DNA of 64,000 bases. It comes from Salegentibacter agarivorans. GTDB lineage: Bacteria; Bacteroidota; Bacteroidia; Flavobacteriales; Flavobacteriaceae. The position numbers and the translations under genes were made by a program. Below are positions 34,338 through 43,236 of the stretch, piece by piece. The notes under the pieces were generated by a model that was not told the origin of the DNA, searched no databases, and was given only the letters and a program-made list of their open reading frames with translations. Each line of letters starts with the position of its first letter. Positions within the stretch are counted from its first letter, which is position 1. The stretch covers positions 124,001 to 188,000 of the forward strand of contig NZ_FOOH01000003.1 in the NCBI RefSeq assembly GCF_900113135.1. The letters run 5' to 3'.

Positions 34338-35399
34338 TTAAGCTATGGTTATACTATCTTCCAGATATACCTGTTGGACGGAGTGCAGTAACTCAATCCC
34401 TCTAATAAAAGGCTTTTGAAATGCTTTTCGACCCATAATCAATCCAGAGCCGCCAGCTCTTTTATTGATTAATGCTGTTGTTACCGCTTCGGTCAAATCT
34501 GATTCACCTTTAGAGCCACCGCCGGAATTGATCAATCCTATTTTGCCCATATAGCAATTGGCGACTTGTAATCGACAAAGGTCAATGGGATGTTCTGTGG
34601 TAAGGGTTTTATACATTTCATCATCATATTTTCCAAACCCAATTTCCTTAAATCCAAAATTGTTTGTAGGTAATTTTTGTTTGATGATATCTGCCTGTAT
34701 CGTTACGCCGATATGATTAGCTTGTCCGGTAACGTCGGCGGCAGCGTGATAATCTTTCTTTTCGGTTTTAAAATTTTCATTGCGGGTATAGCACCATAAA
34801 ATGGTAGCCATTCCTAAACTATGGGCTTCTTCAAAAGCTTCGGCTATTTCCTTTAGCTGTCTATTACTTTCTTCAGAACCAAAATAAATGGTGGCACCCA
34901 CAGCAACGGCTCCCATATTCCAAGCTGATTTTACTTTTCCGAATAGTGTTTGGTCATATTTGTTTGGGTAGGTAAGCAGTTCATTGTGGTTAATCTTCAC
35001 GATAAACGGAATTTTATGGGCATATTTTCGTGCGTTTAATCCTAAAACCCCAAAGGTGGAAGCCACTCCATTACATCCTGCTTCTATTGCCAATTTTATA
35101 ATATTCTCCGGGTCAAAATAATCCGGGTTTTTATAGAATGAAAAAGCAGCACTGTGCTCAATACCCTGGTCTACGGGAAGGATGCTCAAATAGCCTGTAC
35201 CGCCAAGGTTTCCGTGGTTATACAATTGCGAAAGACTTCGCAGTACCTGTGGATTTCTGTTACTTTGAACAAATACCTTATCTATGTTTGCTTTACTGGG
35301 GGTTTGCAGTTCATCCTTTGTTATTTTTTCACAAACGTGTTCCAAATAGAAGTCTGCCTTTTCTCCTAAAAGTCCTATTATGTTTTTGCTTATTTTCAT
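34338..35399 (-). CDS. fbaB: Class I fructose-bisphosphate aldolase (FbaB/DhnA type)
   Basis: Cleaves fructose 1,6-bisphosphate to two triose phosphates through a Schiff base. 353 residues; segments [14 protein letters not shown] near 75, and [12 protein letters not shown] around 235 (candidate Schiff-base Lys), and [11 protein letters not shown] and [14 protein letters not shown] for phosphate binding. The length matches E. coli FbaB. It is placed between a GAPDH of archaeal type (11 bases away) and a universal stress protein, so glycolytic steps are bundled with stress functions. Confidence 0.9.
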   Translation of the reverse strand: MKISKNIIGLLGEKADFYLEHVCEKITKDELQTPSKANIDKVFVQSNRNPQVLRSLSQLYNHGNLGGTGYLSILPVDQGIEHSAAFSFYKNPDYFDPENIIKLAIEAGCNGVASTFGVLGLNARKYAHKIPFIVKINHNELLTYPNKYDQTLFGKVKSAWNMGAVAVGATIYFGSEESNRQLKEIAEAFEEAHSLGMATILWCYTRNENFKTEKKDYHAAADVTGQANHIGVTIQADIIKQKLPTNNFGFKEIGFGKYDDEMYKTLTTEHPIDLCRLQVANCYMGKIGLINSGGGSKGESDLTEAVTTALINKRAGGSGLIMGRKAFQKPFIRGIELLHSVQQVYLEDSITIA

Positions 35400-35410
35400 C
35401 TCGATAGTGT

Positions 35411-36424
35411 TTAATGGATTCCTAAACTTTCATTTGTTTTGGCGATGGATTTAGCCCCATCTGTTTCAATTCCAGTTAAAGCCCTAATAGCATCAATTGT
35501 TTCCGGGATTACAATAGCTTGGTTATCGACCACGTAGGCATAAAAGAGTTCGTCTCCCTGTACCTTCAGCATATCTTCCCATAGTGCTACTTCGTACATA
35601 TCGCCCCAAGGCCTTCCCATATCCAAGAACATTTCCTTAATGGTATTGTTAGAAACCAGACCTTGGTCATATTGAATCAATTTAATACGGCTGGACGTTT
35701 TGAAAGCATTTAGCACTTCTTGCTTTGTCGCCTGTTTTTTCAATTTCACATTCCAATAGTGCAGATGGCTTAAGGTTTGCGGTACTTTTACTGCTGCGGT
35801 GATGACATCCAGTTCTGGGTCAACACTTTTAGCATCCGGACCTTGATGGCTTGGGATATCTTTTTCGGGAACCATCGTATTCATAATACCACCCAAATGA
35901 CTTTCCCAAGGGTCTGTAGCTCTTCTTAAAAGTGTACCTCTGGCATAATCCAATAAATCGGCTCTTTTTAAAGCGGTCAAGGTTCTTAAAATAGACGTAG
36001 TATTACAGGAAACTACTCTTGTCGCATTCAAGTTTAGAGCTGATTTGTAATTATTTTCTGCACTAAAGGAATGCCCTGTGGTTTCGTGTTTTTCGCCACC
36101 GTGTAGAATAAATTTGATGTTTTGCTCCTTGTAGATAACGACATTCTGAGCGGCAATTTTTTTGGGTGTACAGTCCACAACAAGATCTGATTTCTTTAAA
36201 AGTTCCTGCATATCGCCTTTTACCGAAATCCCTTCAGATTTCATTTTATCAGCAGCATCTTTAGTTGCTGCATAAATGTCGTATTCCTTTCTTACGGCAT
36301 TTTGAATTCGCCAGTCGCTAATGATATCACATACTCCCGAAAGCTTCATATCGTTTTGTAAGTTGATGGCATCTGCCACCCTTTTTCCAATGACTCCGTA
36401 TCCTATAACTGCTATATTTTTCAT
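35411..36424 (-). CDS. Type II (archaeal-type) glyceraldehyde-3-phosphate dehydrogenase
   Basis: Oxidises glyceraldehyde 3-phosphate to 1,3-bisphosphoglycerate with NAD(P). 337 residues; the N-terminal Rossmann motif is [13 protein letters not shown] and the catalytic Cys140 stands in SCNTTSILR, at the position and context of archaeal enzymes and not the SCTTNC of the usual bacterial Gap. HGGEKHE is another type II segment. It directly precedes the aldolase gene. Archaeal-type GAPDH in a flavobacterium is unusual and suggests horizontal transfer of the module. Confidence 0.9.
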   Translation of the reverse strand: MKNIAVIGYGVIGKRVADAINLQNDMKLSGVCDIISDWRIQNAVRKEYDIYAATKDAADKMKSEGISVKGDMQELLKKSDLVVDCTPKKIAAQNVVIYKEQNIKFILHGGEKHETTGHSFSAENNYKSALNLNATRVVSCNTTSILRTLTALKRADLLDYARGTLLRRATDPWESHLGGIMNTMVPEKDIPSHQGPDAKSVDPELDVITAAVKVPQTLSHLHYWNVKLKKQATKQEVLNAFKTSSRIKLIQYDQGLVSNNTIKEMFLDMGRPWGDMYEVALWEDMLKVQGDELFYAYVVDNQAIVIPETIDAIRALTGIETDGAKSIAKTNESLGIH

Positions 36425-36443
36425 ATAAATTGATTTTTATTAA

Positions 36444-37790
36444 TTATGTTTTATTGTTCGTAGTTTCCATTCCCATTGGCATATTACCTTCATCGTCTGT
36501 GTGTGAAATCATAAAAAGGCGTTCTGCAACAAGTATTAGAACAATCCCAATCGCTGCTACGATAAGCACCAAAGGATCGTTCAGATATTTTATATAAAGA
36601 AAAGCTGCCAATACCGCAATGTCCAATACGATGGCTATTAATGGGATGATAGGCTGAAAAACCACTTTGTTTTTAAGGTGACGGAACAGCCCCCAATGGA
36701 TAGCGATATCCATAATAAGGTAAAAAATAGCCCCAATGGATGCTATCCTTGTCAAATCGAAAAGCACGGTCAGTAAAATGGCGAGGGAAGACGTGAATAT
36801 TAGTGCTGGATTTTTTAAGCTACCAAGTTTGGTTAAAGAAGGCACCTGTTTCATATTGCTGAGCATTGCCAACAAGCGTGAAGAGGAAAAGATACTGGCA
36901 ATGACCCCAGAAACCGTGGCAATAATGGCAATGCCAATGGTAATCCAGGAACCCCATTCCCCAAAAACAGGTTTTGCGGCGGCTGCAAGGGCATAATCTT
37001 TAGCTTCGATTATTTCAGGAATGCTTAAACCTCCCGCAACAGCTAATGCCAAGGCTACATATATCAGTGTGCAGATAAGTATGGAAAACACGATAGACCT
37101 ACCAAGATTTTTATGCGGGTTTTTAATATCGGCCCCTTGGTTCGTGATAGTGGTAAAGCCTTTATAAGCAAGGATAGATAACGCCAAAGCGGCCACAAAT
37201 CCGAAGCCTTGTGGTAATGTCTCAGTATTTTTGGGAATATAGTTTCCCGTAATATCGGCAAAACCTGAAATTGCAAGGCCGGCAATAGCTAAAATTGCTA
37301 TTCCCACTACCTTTATAATAGCGGTAAATGTCGCGGTGGCACCAATAACCTTATTGCCCAGGATGTTCACTATATAAGCAACAACAATTAGCCCAACACC
37401 CAGGGTAGAGGCATAACCTGCATAGGACTCGGGAAATAGTCTCAACGTATATGCTCCAAAAGTACCCGCCACCAGACTTTCGGAAACTACCATTGATACG
37501 TACATCAGCAAAGAATAAAACCCTGTTGTTGTTCCAGGTCCATAGGATTTGTTAAGGAATTTAACCACACCTCCAGACGATGGAAAAGCATTTGAAAACT
37601 TGACATAGGAATATGAGCTAAAACCCACCACAACAGCACCTGCAATAAATGCAATGGGAAATAGATCACCCACCAACTCTGCTATTTGCCCCATAAGGAC
37701 AAATATGCCAGCACCAATCATTACGCCTGTACCAAGAGATATGGAACCTAATAAGGAAAGCTTATTATTTTTATCTGTGGTGTTTTTCAT
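36444..37790 (-). CDS. APC-family amino-acid/polyamine permease, copy 1
   Basis: 448 residues with about 12 membrane helices; the family start MIGAGIFVLMGQ is in helix 1 and LSILAYKGFTTITNQGADIK in helix 6. Substrate is probably an amino acid, but the position in a metal/stress cluster is odd. A closely related second copy is at 57873-59189 in the copper island; the shared stretches include GAGIF, ESLVA-TFG and SIPEIIEAKDY. It lies between NDH-2 and GAPDH genes on one strand. Confidence 0.85.
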   Translation of the reverse strand: MKNTTDKNNKLSLLGSISLGTGVMIGAGIFVLMGQIAELVGDLFPIAFIAGAVVVGFSSYSYVKFSNAFPSSGGVVKFLNKSYGPGTTTGFYSLLMYVSMVVSESLVAGTFGAYTLRLFPESYAGYASTLGVGLIVVAYIVNILGNKVIGATATFTAIIKVVGIAILAIAGLAISGFADITGNYIPKNTETLPQGFGFVAALALSILAYKGFTTITNQGADIKNPHKNLGRSIVFSILICTLIYVALALAVAGGLSIPEIIEAKDYALAAAAKPVFGEWGSWITIGIAIIATVSGVIASIFSSSRLLAMLSNMKQVPSLTKLGSLKNPALIFTSSLAILLTVLFDLTRIASIGAIFYLIMDIAIHWGLFRHLKNKVVFQPIIPLIAIVLDIAVLAAFLYIKYLNDPLVLIVAAIGIVLILVAERLFMISHTDDEGNMPMGMETTNNKT

Positions 37791-37797
37791 TTCAAAA

Positions 37798-39153
37798 TTA
37801 TTTTTCCCTGTTTTTAATCGAAGATTTCGGTTTAAAGTTTCTAATAATCAGGCGGTTGCTCTTTTCATAAGTGAAATAGCTAACCGCCCAATTAAAACCA
37901 ACCATCAATCTATTTCTAAATCCACTTATGGACATCAAGTGAACAACGGACCACAGCAACCAGGCGAAATAGCCTGCAAATTTAAATTTGCCCAAATCGG
38001 CAACTGCCTTGCGTTTTCCTACAGTGGCCAAGGAGCCTTTGTCTTTATATTCGAAAGGTTGTGTGGGTTTATTATTTATGAGGTTTAATATAGAATTACC
38101 CAGATATTTTCCTTGTTGAATTGCTGCCTGCGCCACCTGTGGATGCCCTTTGGGTCTTTCTTCAGAAATAAGCGCAGCTATATCGCCTATGGCAAAAAAG
38201 TTTTCGTAACCTTCTACCATTAAAAATGAGCCAGTTTTTATACGGTTGCCCTTGACCACGTGTTTTTCATCAATACCTTTTGGGAATTGTCCTTTTACGC
38301 CAGCCGTCCAGATAAGATTTTTAGCCAAAATGGTCTTACCACTTTTGGTAGTGACTTCGTTGCCGTCATAATTGCTTACAGCTTCATTTAATAATACCTT
38401 TACATTCAAATCCTCTAAATATTTGAGGGTTTTCGATGATGCCTTGTCTGACATTGTGCCTAACAACTCATCAATGGCTTCTATTAGATAAATATTCATA
38501 ATGGAAGAAGGGTACTCTGGGTAATCTTTGGGAAGGATGTATTTGCAAAACTCTGCCAAAGCTCCTGCCATTTCTACGCCTGCTGGACCACCACCTACTA
38601 TTACAAAATTTGTCAGCGCGTCGCGTTCTTTATCATCACAAGTAATAGCTGCCTGTTCCAAATTTTGCAACATCATATGACGGATGTTGAGGGAATCGCG
38701 AATATCCTTCATCCCCAAACTATTTTCGGCCACAGAATCCATCCCAAAGAAATTGGTGGTCGTGCCAGTAGCCAACACTAAATAGTCATAAGAAACACTT
38801 CCCTTATTGGTCAATATAGTATTTGAATCAGGTTGAATTTCCTCAACTTCAGCCAAACGAAAGAAAACATTTTTATAGCCATTGATTTGTTTTCTGAATG
38901 GAAATACAATACTGTCAGGCTCCAGGGCACTCGTTGCCACTTGATATAATAAAGGCTGAAACTGATGGAAGTTATTTTTATCGAGTAAAACCACTTGAAC
39001 TTCTTTGTGTTTCAGTTTCTCAACCAATGCCAAACCTGCAAATCCTCCACCAACGATAACCACACGAGGTAATTTAGTATCGGGAAGACATATCTCATCT
39101 GTTATCTTACAGGTGGATTCCAACGTAATGCTATGTGTTTGCTTTTCTTTCAT
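37798..39153 (-). CDS. ndh: Type II NADH dehydrogenase
   Basis: Oxidises NADH and reduces quinone without pumping protons. 451 residues with the FAD-binding GGGFAGLALVEKL at about 34-46, FQPLLYQVAT, the NADH-binding VIVGGGPAGVEMAGALAEF near 195, and the terminal FAD segment (NFFAIGDIAAL). A C-terminal hydrophobic segment (FAGYFAWLLWSVVHLMSI) anchors it to the membrane. The start overlaps the universal stress gene by 4 bases. Copper damages iron-sulfur clusters, so a cluster-free NADH enzyme in this island would help respiration; this is inference. Confidence 0.92.
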   Translation of the reverse strand: MKEKQTHSITLESTCKITDEICLPDTKLPRVVIVGGGFAGLALVEKLKHKEVQVVLLDKNNFHQFQPLLYQVATSALEPDSIVFPFRKQINGYKNVFFRLAEVEEIQPDSNTILTNKGSVSYDYLVLATGTTTNFFGMDSVAENSLGMKDIRDSLNIRHMMLQNLEQAAITCDDKERDALTNFVIVGGGPAGVEMAGALAEFCKYILPKDYPEYPSSIMNIYLIEAIDELLGTMSDKASSKTLKYLEDLNVKVLLNEAVSNYDGNEVTTKSGKTILAKNLIWTAGVKGQFPKGIDEKHVVKGNRIKTGSFLMVEGYENFFAIGDIAALISEERPKGHPQVAQAAIQQGKYLGNSILNLINNKPTQPFEYKDKGSLATVGKRKAVADLGKFKFAGYFAWLLWSVVHLMSISGFRNRLMVGFNWAVSYFTYEKSNRLIIRNFKPKSSIKNREK

Positions 39154-39611
39154 TTTTTATTTCTATCTCTTGCAATCAGTACTGAACATTTGGCATTTGT
39201 GGTTAAATATTGGGATACTGAGCCCAATACTAAGCGAGAAAAAGCACCGTGACCCTGAGAGCCTACTACAATTAAATCTGCACCCCAATTTTCTGCTTTT
39301 TCATTAATAGTACTTTTGGGCAGTCCGCTAACAACACTTGTGGTTATGGTAAGTGCCTTGTTTTCGGCCTTGATTTTATCGGAAGCTTCTGAAACGATTT
39401 TGTTTCCCAATTTTTGAGCGTTACTTTTAATTTCTTCTATGTAATTTCCTATCTTGCCGCCCATAGTATGCAATCCCAGACCGGTTGTTTTAGGAAGTTC
39501 ATAAACATTTATAATATGAATTTCACTATTTGAGGATAAAGTCATTTTCTTAAGCTCGTTAATGGCTACTTCACTAAAATCTGAACCATCTATGGCCAAT
39601 ACAATTTTCAT
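39150..39611 (-). CDS. Universal stress protein, single domain
   Basis: About 153 residues from the Met beginning MKIVLAIDGSDFSE; an upstream Met adds 14 charged residues and is less likely. The ATP-binding signature VGSQGHGAFSRLVLGSVS near the C-terminus is complete (G-2x-G-9x-GS). Overlaps the NDH-2 start by 4 bases, so the pair is translationally coupled. Typical role is survival during stress or low energy. Confidence 0.9.
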   Translation of the reverse strand: MKIVLAIDGSDFSEVAINELKKMTLSSNSEIHIINVYELPKTTGLGLHTMGGKIGNYIEEIKSNAQKLGNKIVSEASDKIKAENKALTITTSVVSGLPKSTINEKAENWGADLIVVGSQGHGAFSRLVLGSVSQYLTTNAKCSVLIARDRNKK

Positions 39612-39743
39612 TTTTTTCGTCTTTTTAATCTCTGATTTCGGGTTTAATTCCACTAATTCTGTCCGAATTAGATTTACATGTCAAGCCAAAGAATTTAGTA
39701 ATCGAATCATTTTGGATATTTCATTTCCAACCTCTCTTATAAA

Positions 39744-40562
39744 CTAGTTGTATTGCATAAGCTTAAGCTTTTTGGTTTTTAAATAATCCACTGTTTCTTT
39801 TACCGATAGTGGATACGTAGCATTTCCTGTGCGTACATAAAAAGTGGTGTTTCCTTCATCACTCACATAAACCGGTTCGTTGGAAGGTTCGATATCCACC
39901 ACGCACACATCTTTCTCATCAATACTGTAGAACGAAATATGGTTGCTGAAACAAGCCTCGTGACCCAATTGTGTAGAGATAATCCTGAACACCGCACGTT
40001 CATACCCATCCATGTTTTTATGCTTTAGGGTTTTATAATCTTTTTCCAATCCCAGAACATTTCCGTCGTCATCAACACCAATTATAAGTTTTCCACCCTT
40101 GGCATTCATAAAGCCCACAATGGTTTTGGCAATGACCAACTCCAGTTCCCGATTGGTTGTTTTACGGTAATAATCATAGCGTATGGAAGATTTGAATTCC
40201 ACCCGTTCATTTTCACCGGCCTGGATTAATTCTTCAATATCACGAACAAGCAGCCGCTGTTGTGTGCCAATAATTTCATTTTTCTTTTTCAGGTTTATCC
40301 AGAATAAACCTGAAACTATCCCCAAGAATCCTCCCAATAAAGTTAAGAGTCCGCCCATGCCCCGCATATTGAAACTGAAAGATTCCAAAAAACGTTCTTC
40401 TAAGACTTGCTGAAACAAGGGGAAAGAGAAGGGCGTATCACTGAACTCAAACCAGTAGATTACCATTGTAAAAGGGTGTACCAGGAAATAAAAAATACCT
40501 GCCCCAATAAATAAATGAGTCAAAATGATCTTAATATTTTTATAAGTATTACTGTTTATCAT
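39744..40562 (-). CDS. Membrane protein with AlbA_2 (Schlafen-like) domain
   Basis: 272 residues. Two N-terminal membrane helices (about 10-35 and 65-90) are followed by an AlbA_2 domain: VEFKSSIRYDYYRK, FMNAKGGKLIIGVDDDGNVL, and FYVRTGNATYPLSV. AlbA_2 domains occur in transcription factors and Schlafen-like nucleases; here it is tethered to the membrane on the cytoplasmic side. Role unknown; it lies 132 bases upstream of the stress gene on the same strand. Confidence 0.75.
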   Translation of the reverse strand: MINSNTYKNIKIILTHLFIGAGIFYFLVHPFTMVIYWFEFSDTPFSFPLFQQVLEERFLESFSFNMRGMGGLLTLLGGFLGIVSGLFWINLKKKNEIIGTQQRLLVRDIEELIQAGENERVEFKSSIRYDYYRKTTNRELELVIAKTIVGFMNAKGGKLIIGVDDDGNVLGLEKDYKTLKHKNMDGYERAVFRIISTQLGHEACFSNHISFYSIDEKDVCVVDIEPSNEPVYVSDEGNTTFYVRTGNATYPLSVKETVDYLKTKKLKLMQYN

Positions 40563-40656
40563 TTTTAGCGGTTTATGAATCTTTGATATAATTATGTTCT
40601 AAATTCAAGAGGGCCTTATCTAAACTTTCGATTAAACAATCCTATTTAATGCAAAA

Positions 40657-40932
40657 TCATCTGTTTTTTATTTGGGCATTATAAAATGCCGCAATACACG
40701 CTCCAATCAACCAGCCTAAAATGAAGCTTTGCACAATACCAAAAAATGCTTCTAATAGTGGCACGTCCATTCTTATAATATTACTGGTGTCCAGACCGTG
40801 TAAAAGGCTGTTGAAAAATATAATCGTTCCTTCCTGTCCTGCTGTAGCCATCACGATCATACAGCCCAAATAAATTAAGGATACTGTTAGACCGAGGGCA
40901 AAACCGAATTTTTTTACATTTAATCGATACAT
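40657..40932 (-). CDS. DUF5676-like small membrane protein
   Basis: 91 residues with two membrane helices (about 10-32 and 62-84), matching small membrane proteins called DUF5676 that accompany metal-resistance genes. It belongs to a run of four small genes (with SHOCT, HMA and DUF2933 proteins), spaced by 10-25 bases. Possibly helps metal traffic through the membrane. Confidence 0.65.
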   Translation of the reverse strand: MYRLNVKKFGFALGLTVSLIYLGCMIVMATAGQEGTIIFFNSLLHGLDTSNIIRMDVPLLEAFFGIVQSFILGWLIGACIAAFYNAQIKNR

Positions 40933-40944
40933 AATTTATATGTT

Positions 40945-41169
40945 TTAAGATTGGTTATCTGATTTTAATAATTTTTTGGATTCTTCAAATTCCTCCTTTG
41001 AAATTTCGCCCTTGGCAAACCTGTTTTTTAGGATGTCCAATGGCTTTTCTTTTTTTGGTTTTTGGTATGGGATATCAGTTGGGATAAAGAAAATCCAAAT
41101 GATAAACGCCATCCAAATAATCCACCATATCAGGTGCATACCTCCGAAACTTCCGTCGTGAAAAAACAT
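40945..41169 (-). CDS. Small membrane protein with C-terminal SHOCT motif
   Basis: About 74 residues starting at MFFHDGSFGGMHLIW; an upstream extension in the same frame is polar and lacks a good start context. One membrane helix (WWIIWMAFIIWIFF) and a short C-terminal SHOCT motif (DILKNRFAKGEISKEEFEES). The N-terminal Met/His-rich pattern suggests copper affinity. Part of the small-gene run. Confidence 0.75.
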   Translation of the reverse strand: MFFHDGSFGGMHLIWWIIWMAFIIWIFFIPTDIPYQKPKKEKPLDILKNRFAKGEISKEEFEESKKLLKSDNQS

Positions 41170-41191
41170 AATTTTTGATTTTAAGTTACTT

Positions 41192-41404
41192 TTATAGTTT
41201 TTCAATTGTGTAACCCTCAAGGTTGCTGAGTTGTTTTTGTAATTCATCTACTGAAAGCGTTTCCTTCATAGTGATGATTGTAGCTCCTTTTGGTGCCAGA
41301 AAAATTTCTGCCTTTTCAATCTTTGGATGTTCTTCCAATGTCTTTTTGACCCTGCTAATGCAGCCGCCGCAACTAATACCATTAATTTGAAATTTTCGTT
41401 TCAT
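41192..41404 (-). CDS. HMA-domain copper chaperone-like protein
   Basis: 70 residues forming one HMA domain. The metal loop is ISCGGCISRVKK (CxxC with Gly-Gly between) instead of the common MxCxxC. Such proteins deliver Cu(I) to P-type ATPases. Next to the DUF2933 and SHOCT genes; the CopB-type ATPase lies 14 kb away on the same strand. Confidence 0.88.
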   Translation of the reverse strand: MKRKFQINGISCGGCISRVKKTLEEHPKIEKAEIFLAPKGATIITMKETLSVDELQKQLSNLEGYTIEKL

Positions 41405-41414
41405 AACATAAATT

Positions 41415-41642
41415 TTAGTGATGTTGTCCTTCTTTTTTTTTATCCTTCTTTTTTAAGTTCTCATTGGACAATCCGTGCGTATGGCTCCCGTGCCGCATGG
41501 GCATTAACAAGTGTACTGCGAACATTATTATAATAAATGCAAAAAGCCAGGTGCCACCACCAATTCCAATAGATGGTGCTAAAAAGATGAGTAAAAGCGG
41601 CAGTCCACAACCGAGGACCATCCATAACCAGTGATTTTTCAT
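41415..41642 (-). CDS. DUF2933-like small membrane protein
   Basis: 75 residues with two hydrophobic helices, a MPMRHGSHTHG segment and a basic, His-ended tail (KKKDKKKEGQHH). The MPMxHG pattern with His residues fits DUF2933 proteins found beside copper genes. Ten bases separate it from the HMA gene. Confidence 0.7.
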   Translation of the reverse strand: MKNHWLWMVLGCGLPLLLIFLAPSIGIGGGTWLFAFIIIMFAVHLLMPMRHGSHTHGLSNENLKKKDKKKEGQHH

Positions 41643-41824
41643 TGTTTTTTATTTTAATTAATGTTTATTCCTCGCCTTTTTAAGACCTGAACTGGCTTAT
41701 GTTGTAATTGGGGGATTATCAACACAAGCCTTAGGGAGTTCGGGCTTTAGGGTTTTTAATATTATAATTAACACGAAAGCTATCTGTTTTTATGCTACTT
41801 CATCTGCATAACTTTCGTTGTTAT

Positions 41825-42406
41825 TTATATAATTTCATCATAGAAATTTCGTTTCCATTTTTCTGTGTTTTTATAGTCGCTCATACTCATTCCCACAATC
41901 TCTTTAAACTGTCTTGATAAATGGTTAATGCTACTATAATCCAGCATATATGCCACATCTGAAAAAGAATATTGTTTTAATTGAATAAGTTCTTTTACTT
42001 TTTCAATTTTCAGTTTTATAAAGTATTTTTCAATGGTGGTGTTTTCATTTTTAGAAAACAGCCTGCTCAGTATTTTATAATCCCTGTTGAGCGTAGAAGA
42101 CAAATGTTCTGAAGTATTTGTTTTCAAATGAAGTGGTAACTGAGTAAGCAGTTGGATTAGAATGATTTTTACTTTTTCAACCAGCATTTCCCCTTCACTT
42201 TGTACTATTTCAAAATCATTGGAATGAAGTACTTTGGTAACTTTATACGTAACCTCCGTGGTGGTGTTTTTTGAAGATTCAACCAATAGTTTACCTAATT
42301 CCAAAGAGAGTACGGTTATTCCCATCTCTTCCAGTTCTTGCGTTATTACTTTTAGACAACGGCTACATACCATATTCTTTATCCAGAATTCTCTCTGTAA
42401 ATCCAT
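41825..42406 (-). CDS. AraC-family regulator fused to an HMA-like metal domain, copy 1
   Basis: 193 residues. The N-terminal 70 residues form a ferredoxin-like HMA domain with Cys14 and Cys17 (NMVCSRCLKV). The C-terminal about 100 residues are an AraC HTH pair (VEKYF-type IEKYFIKLKIEKVKELI, then YMLDYSSINHLSRQFK and GMSMSDY). This would let one protein sense Cu or another soft metal and bind DNA. It is the first gene before the small-membrane run and a paralogue lies at 53594. A conventional MerR or CueR is not seen. Confidence 0.85.
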   Translation of the reverse strand: MDLQREFWIKNMVCSRCLKVITQELEEMGITVLSLELGKLLVESSKNTTTEVTYKVTKVLHSNDFEIVQSEGEMLVEKVKIILIQLLTQLPLHLKTNTSEHLSSTLNRDYKILSRLFSKNENTTIEKYFIKLKIEKVKELIQLKQYSFSDVAYMLDYSSINHLSRQFKEIVGMSMSDYKNTEKWKRNFYDEII

Positions 42407-42546
42407 AGTATTAATTATTTATTCTTAGAATGGTATTTATTCTAATAGATTATAAATTTCTGTTTTTCAAATAGTTGAAAGTGTGGTATGCTCAGGATAG
42501 AGCGCACCAGTTGTTAGCCTTTGCGTAGTACAGGCCAACATATAAG

Positions 42547-42571
42547 GTAGGTTGTTTGAAAAAGAACCTAC
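42547..42571 (-). terminator. Possible hairpin after HYC_CC_PP copy 1
   Basis: GTAGGTT / AACCTAC, 7-bp stem with an 11-base loop, 12 bases past the stop on the minus strand. There is no T tract, so activity is doubtful. Confidence 0.3.
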
Positions 42572-42582
42572 TTAGGATGAAA

Positions 42583-42999
42583 TCAAATTAAATATACCTC
42601 GTGGAGTACTTGAAAATCTTTCGGTATGAGGGGTGGGTCATAATCCCTAAAAGGGATTATATTTTGTTCCAACCCTTCGAATAGATTTACGTAAGTGTAA
42701 AAAAATGTGTGTAGGAAAATCAGTTTATGATTTTCCATCTCAAATGAAGCTTTTTGAAAGTTATCGCCACTTTCTTTAACTATAGATTTATTAGCACAGC
42801 AACCTTTTTTTTCGAACGAACATTTTTTTGAAGGATTGGTCTGAGCCTTCACCGCATTATCACAAACCTGAGCTTTATTTAAAACCGCCATATCCACGAG
42901 TTTATCACAGCAGAAATGCATATTCACAGTAAAAGACGATGAAGCAAACATTACTGCAAGTACCAATGAAACAGCTATTATTTTATTAAAGCTTTGCAT
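42583..42999 (-). CDS. HYC_CC_PP-family protein, copy 1
   Basis: 138 residues with an N-terminal signal or anchor (MQSFNKIIAVSLVLAVMFAS) and the motifs MHFCCDKLVD (variant of HYC), KGCCANK (CC) and YDPPLIP (PP) that name this family. Five or more Cys suggest periplasmic metal binding. It is divergent from copy 2 at 43237, with 237 bases between containing a palindrome. Copy 1 has FCC in place of YCG. Confidence 0.75.
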   Translation of the reverse strand: MQSFNKIIAVSLVLAVMFASSSFTVNMHFCCDKLVDMAVLNKAQVCDNAVKAQTNPSKKCSFEKKGCCANKSIVKESGDNFQKASFEMENHKLIFLHTFFYTYVNLFEGLEQNIIPFRDYDPPLIPKDFQVLHEVYLI

Positions 43000-43094
43000 A
43001 ATACGAATATAAAAAAAATTAACAAATGTTAACTAATTTTTAATAATGAATTTTTTAGGACTTATTTTTGCCGAACATACTGCAAAAAAGAAAA

Positions 43095-43122
43095 TAAAAA
43101 TATGATATTTATCATATTTTTA
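43095..43122. promoter_or_regulatory. Palindrome between the divergent HYC_CC_PP genes
   Basis: TAAAAATATGATA and TATCATATTTTTA, a perfect 13-bp inverted repeat with a 2-base centre, midway in the divergent intergenic region. It shares the GATA-centre-TATC core with two palindromes near cusA. Candidate operator. Confidence 0.5.
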
Positions 43123-43221
43123 GAAGTTTGATTCTTTTATTTTTGTCGAAAATAGTATAGGAAGTAAAAGTTTAACATAACGAAAAGAATTATTAATGTT
43201 TTTATATTTCGTTGTTTTATA

Positions 43222-43229
43222 TATATTTG
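43222..43229 (+). promoter_or_regulatory. Bacteroidetes -7-like element
   Basis: TATATTTG matches the TAnnTTTG consensus and ends 7 bases before the ATG of HYC_CC_PP copy 2. If used, the transcript would be leaderless or nearly so. No clear TTG -33 box at the right distance. Confidence 0.35.
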
Positions 43230-43236
43230 CAATCTT

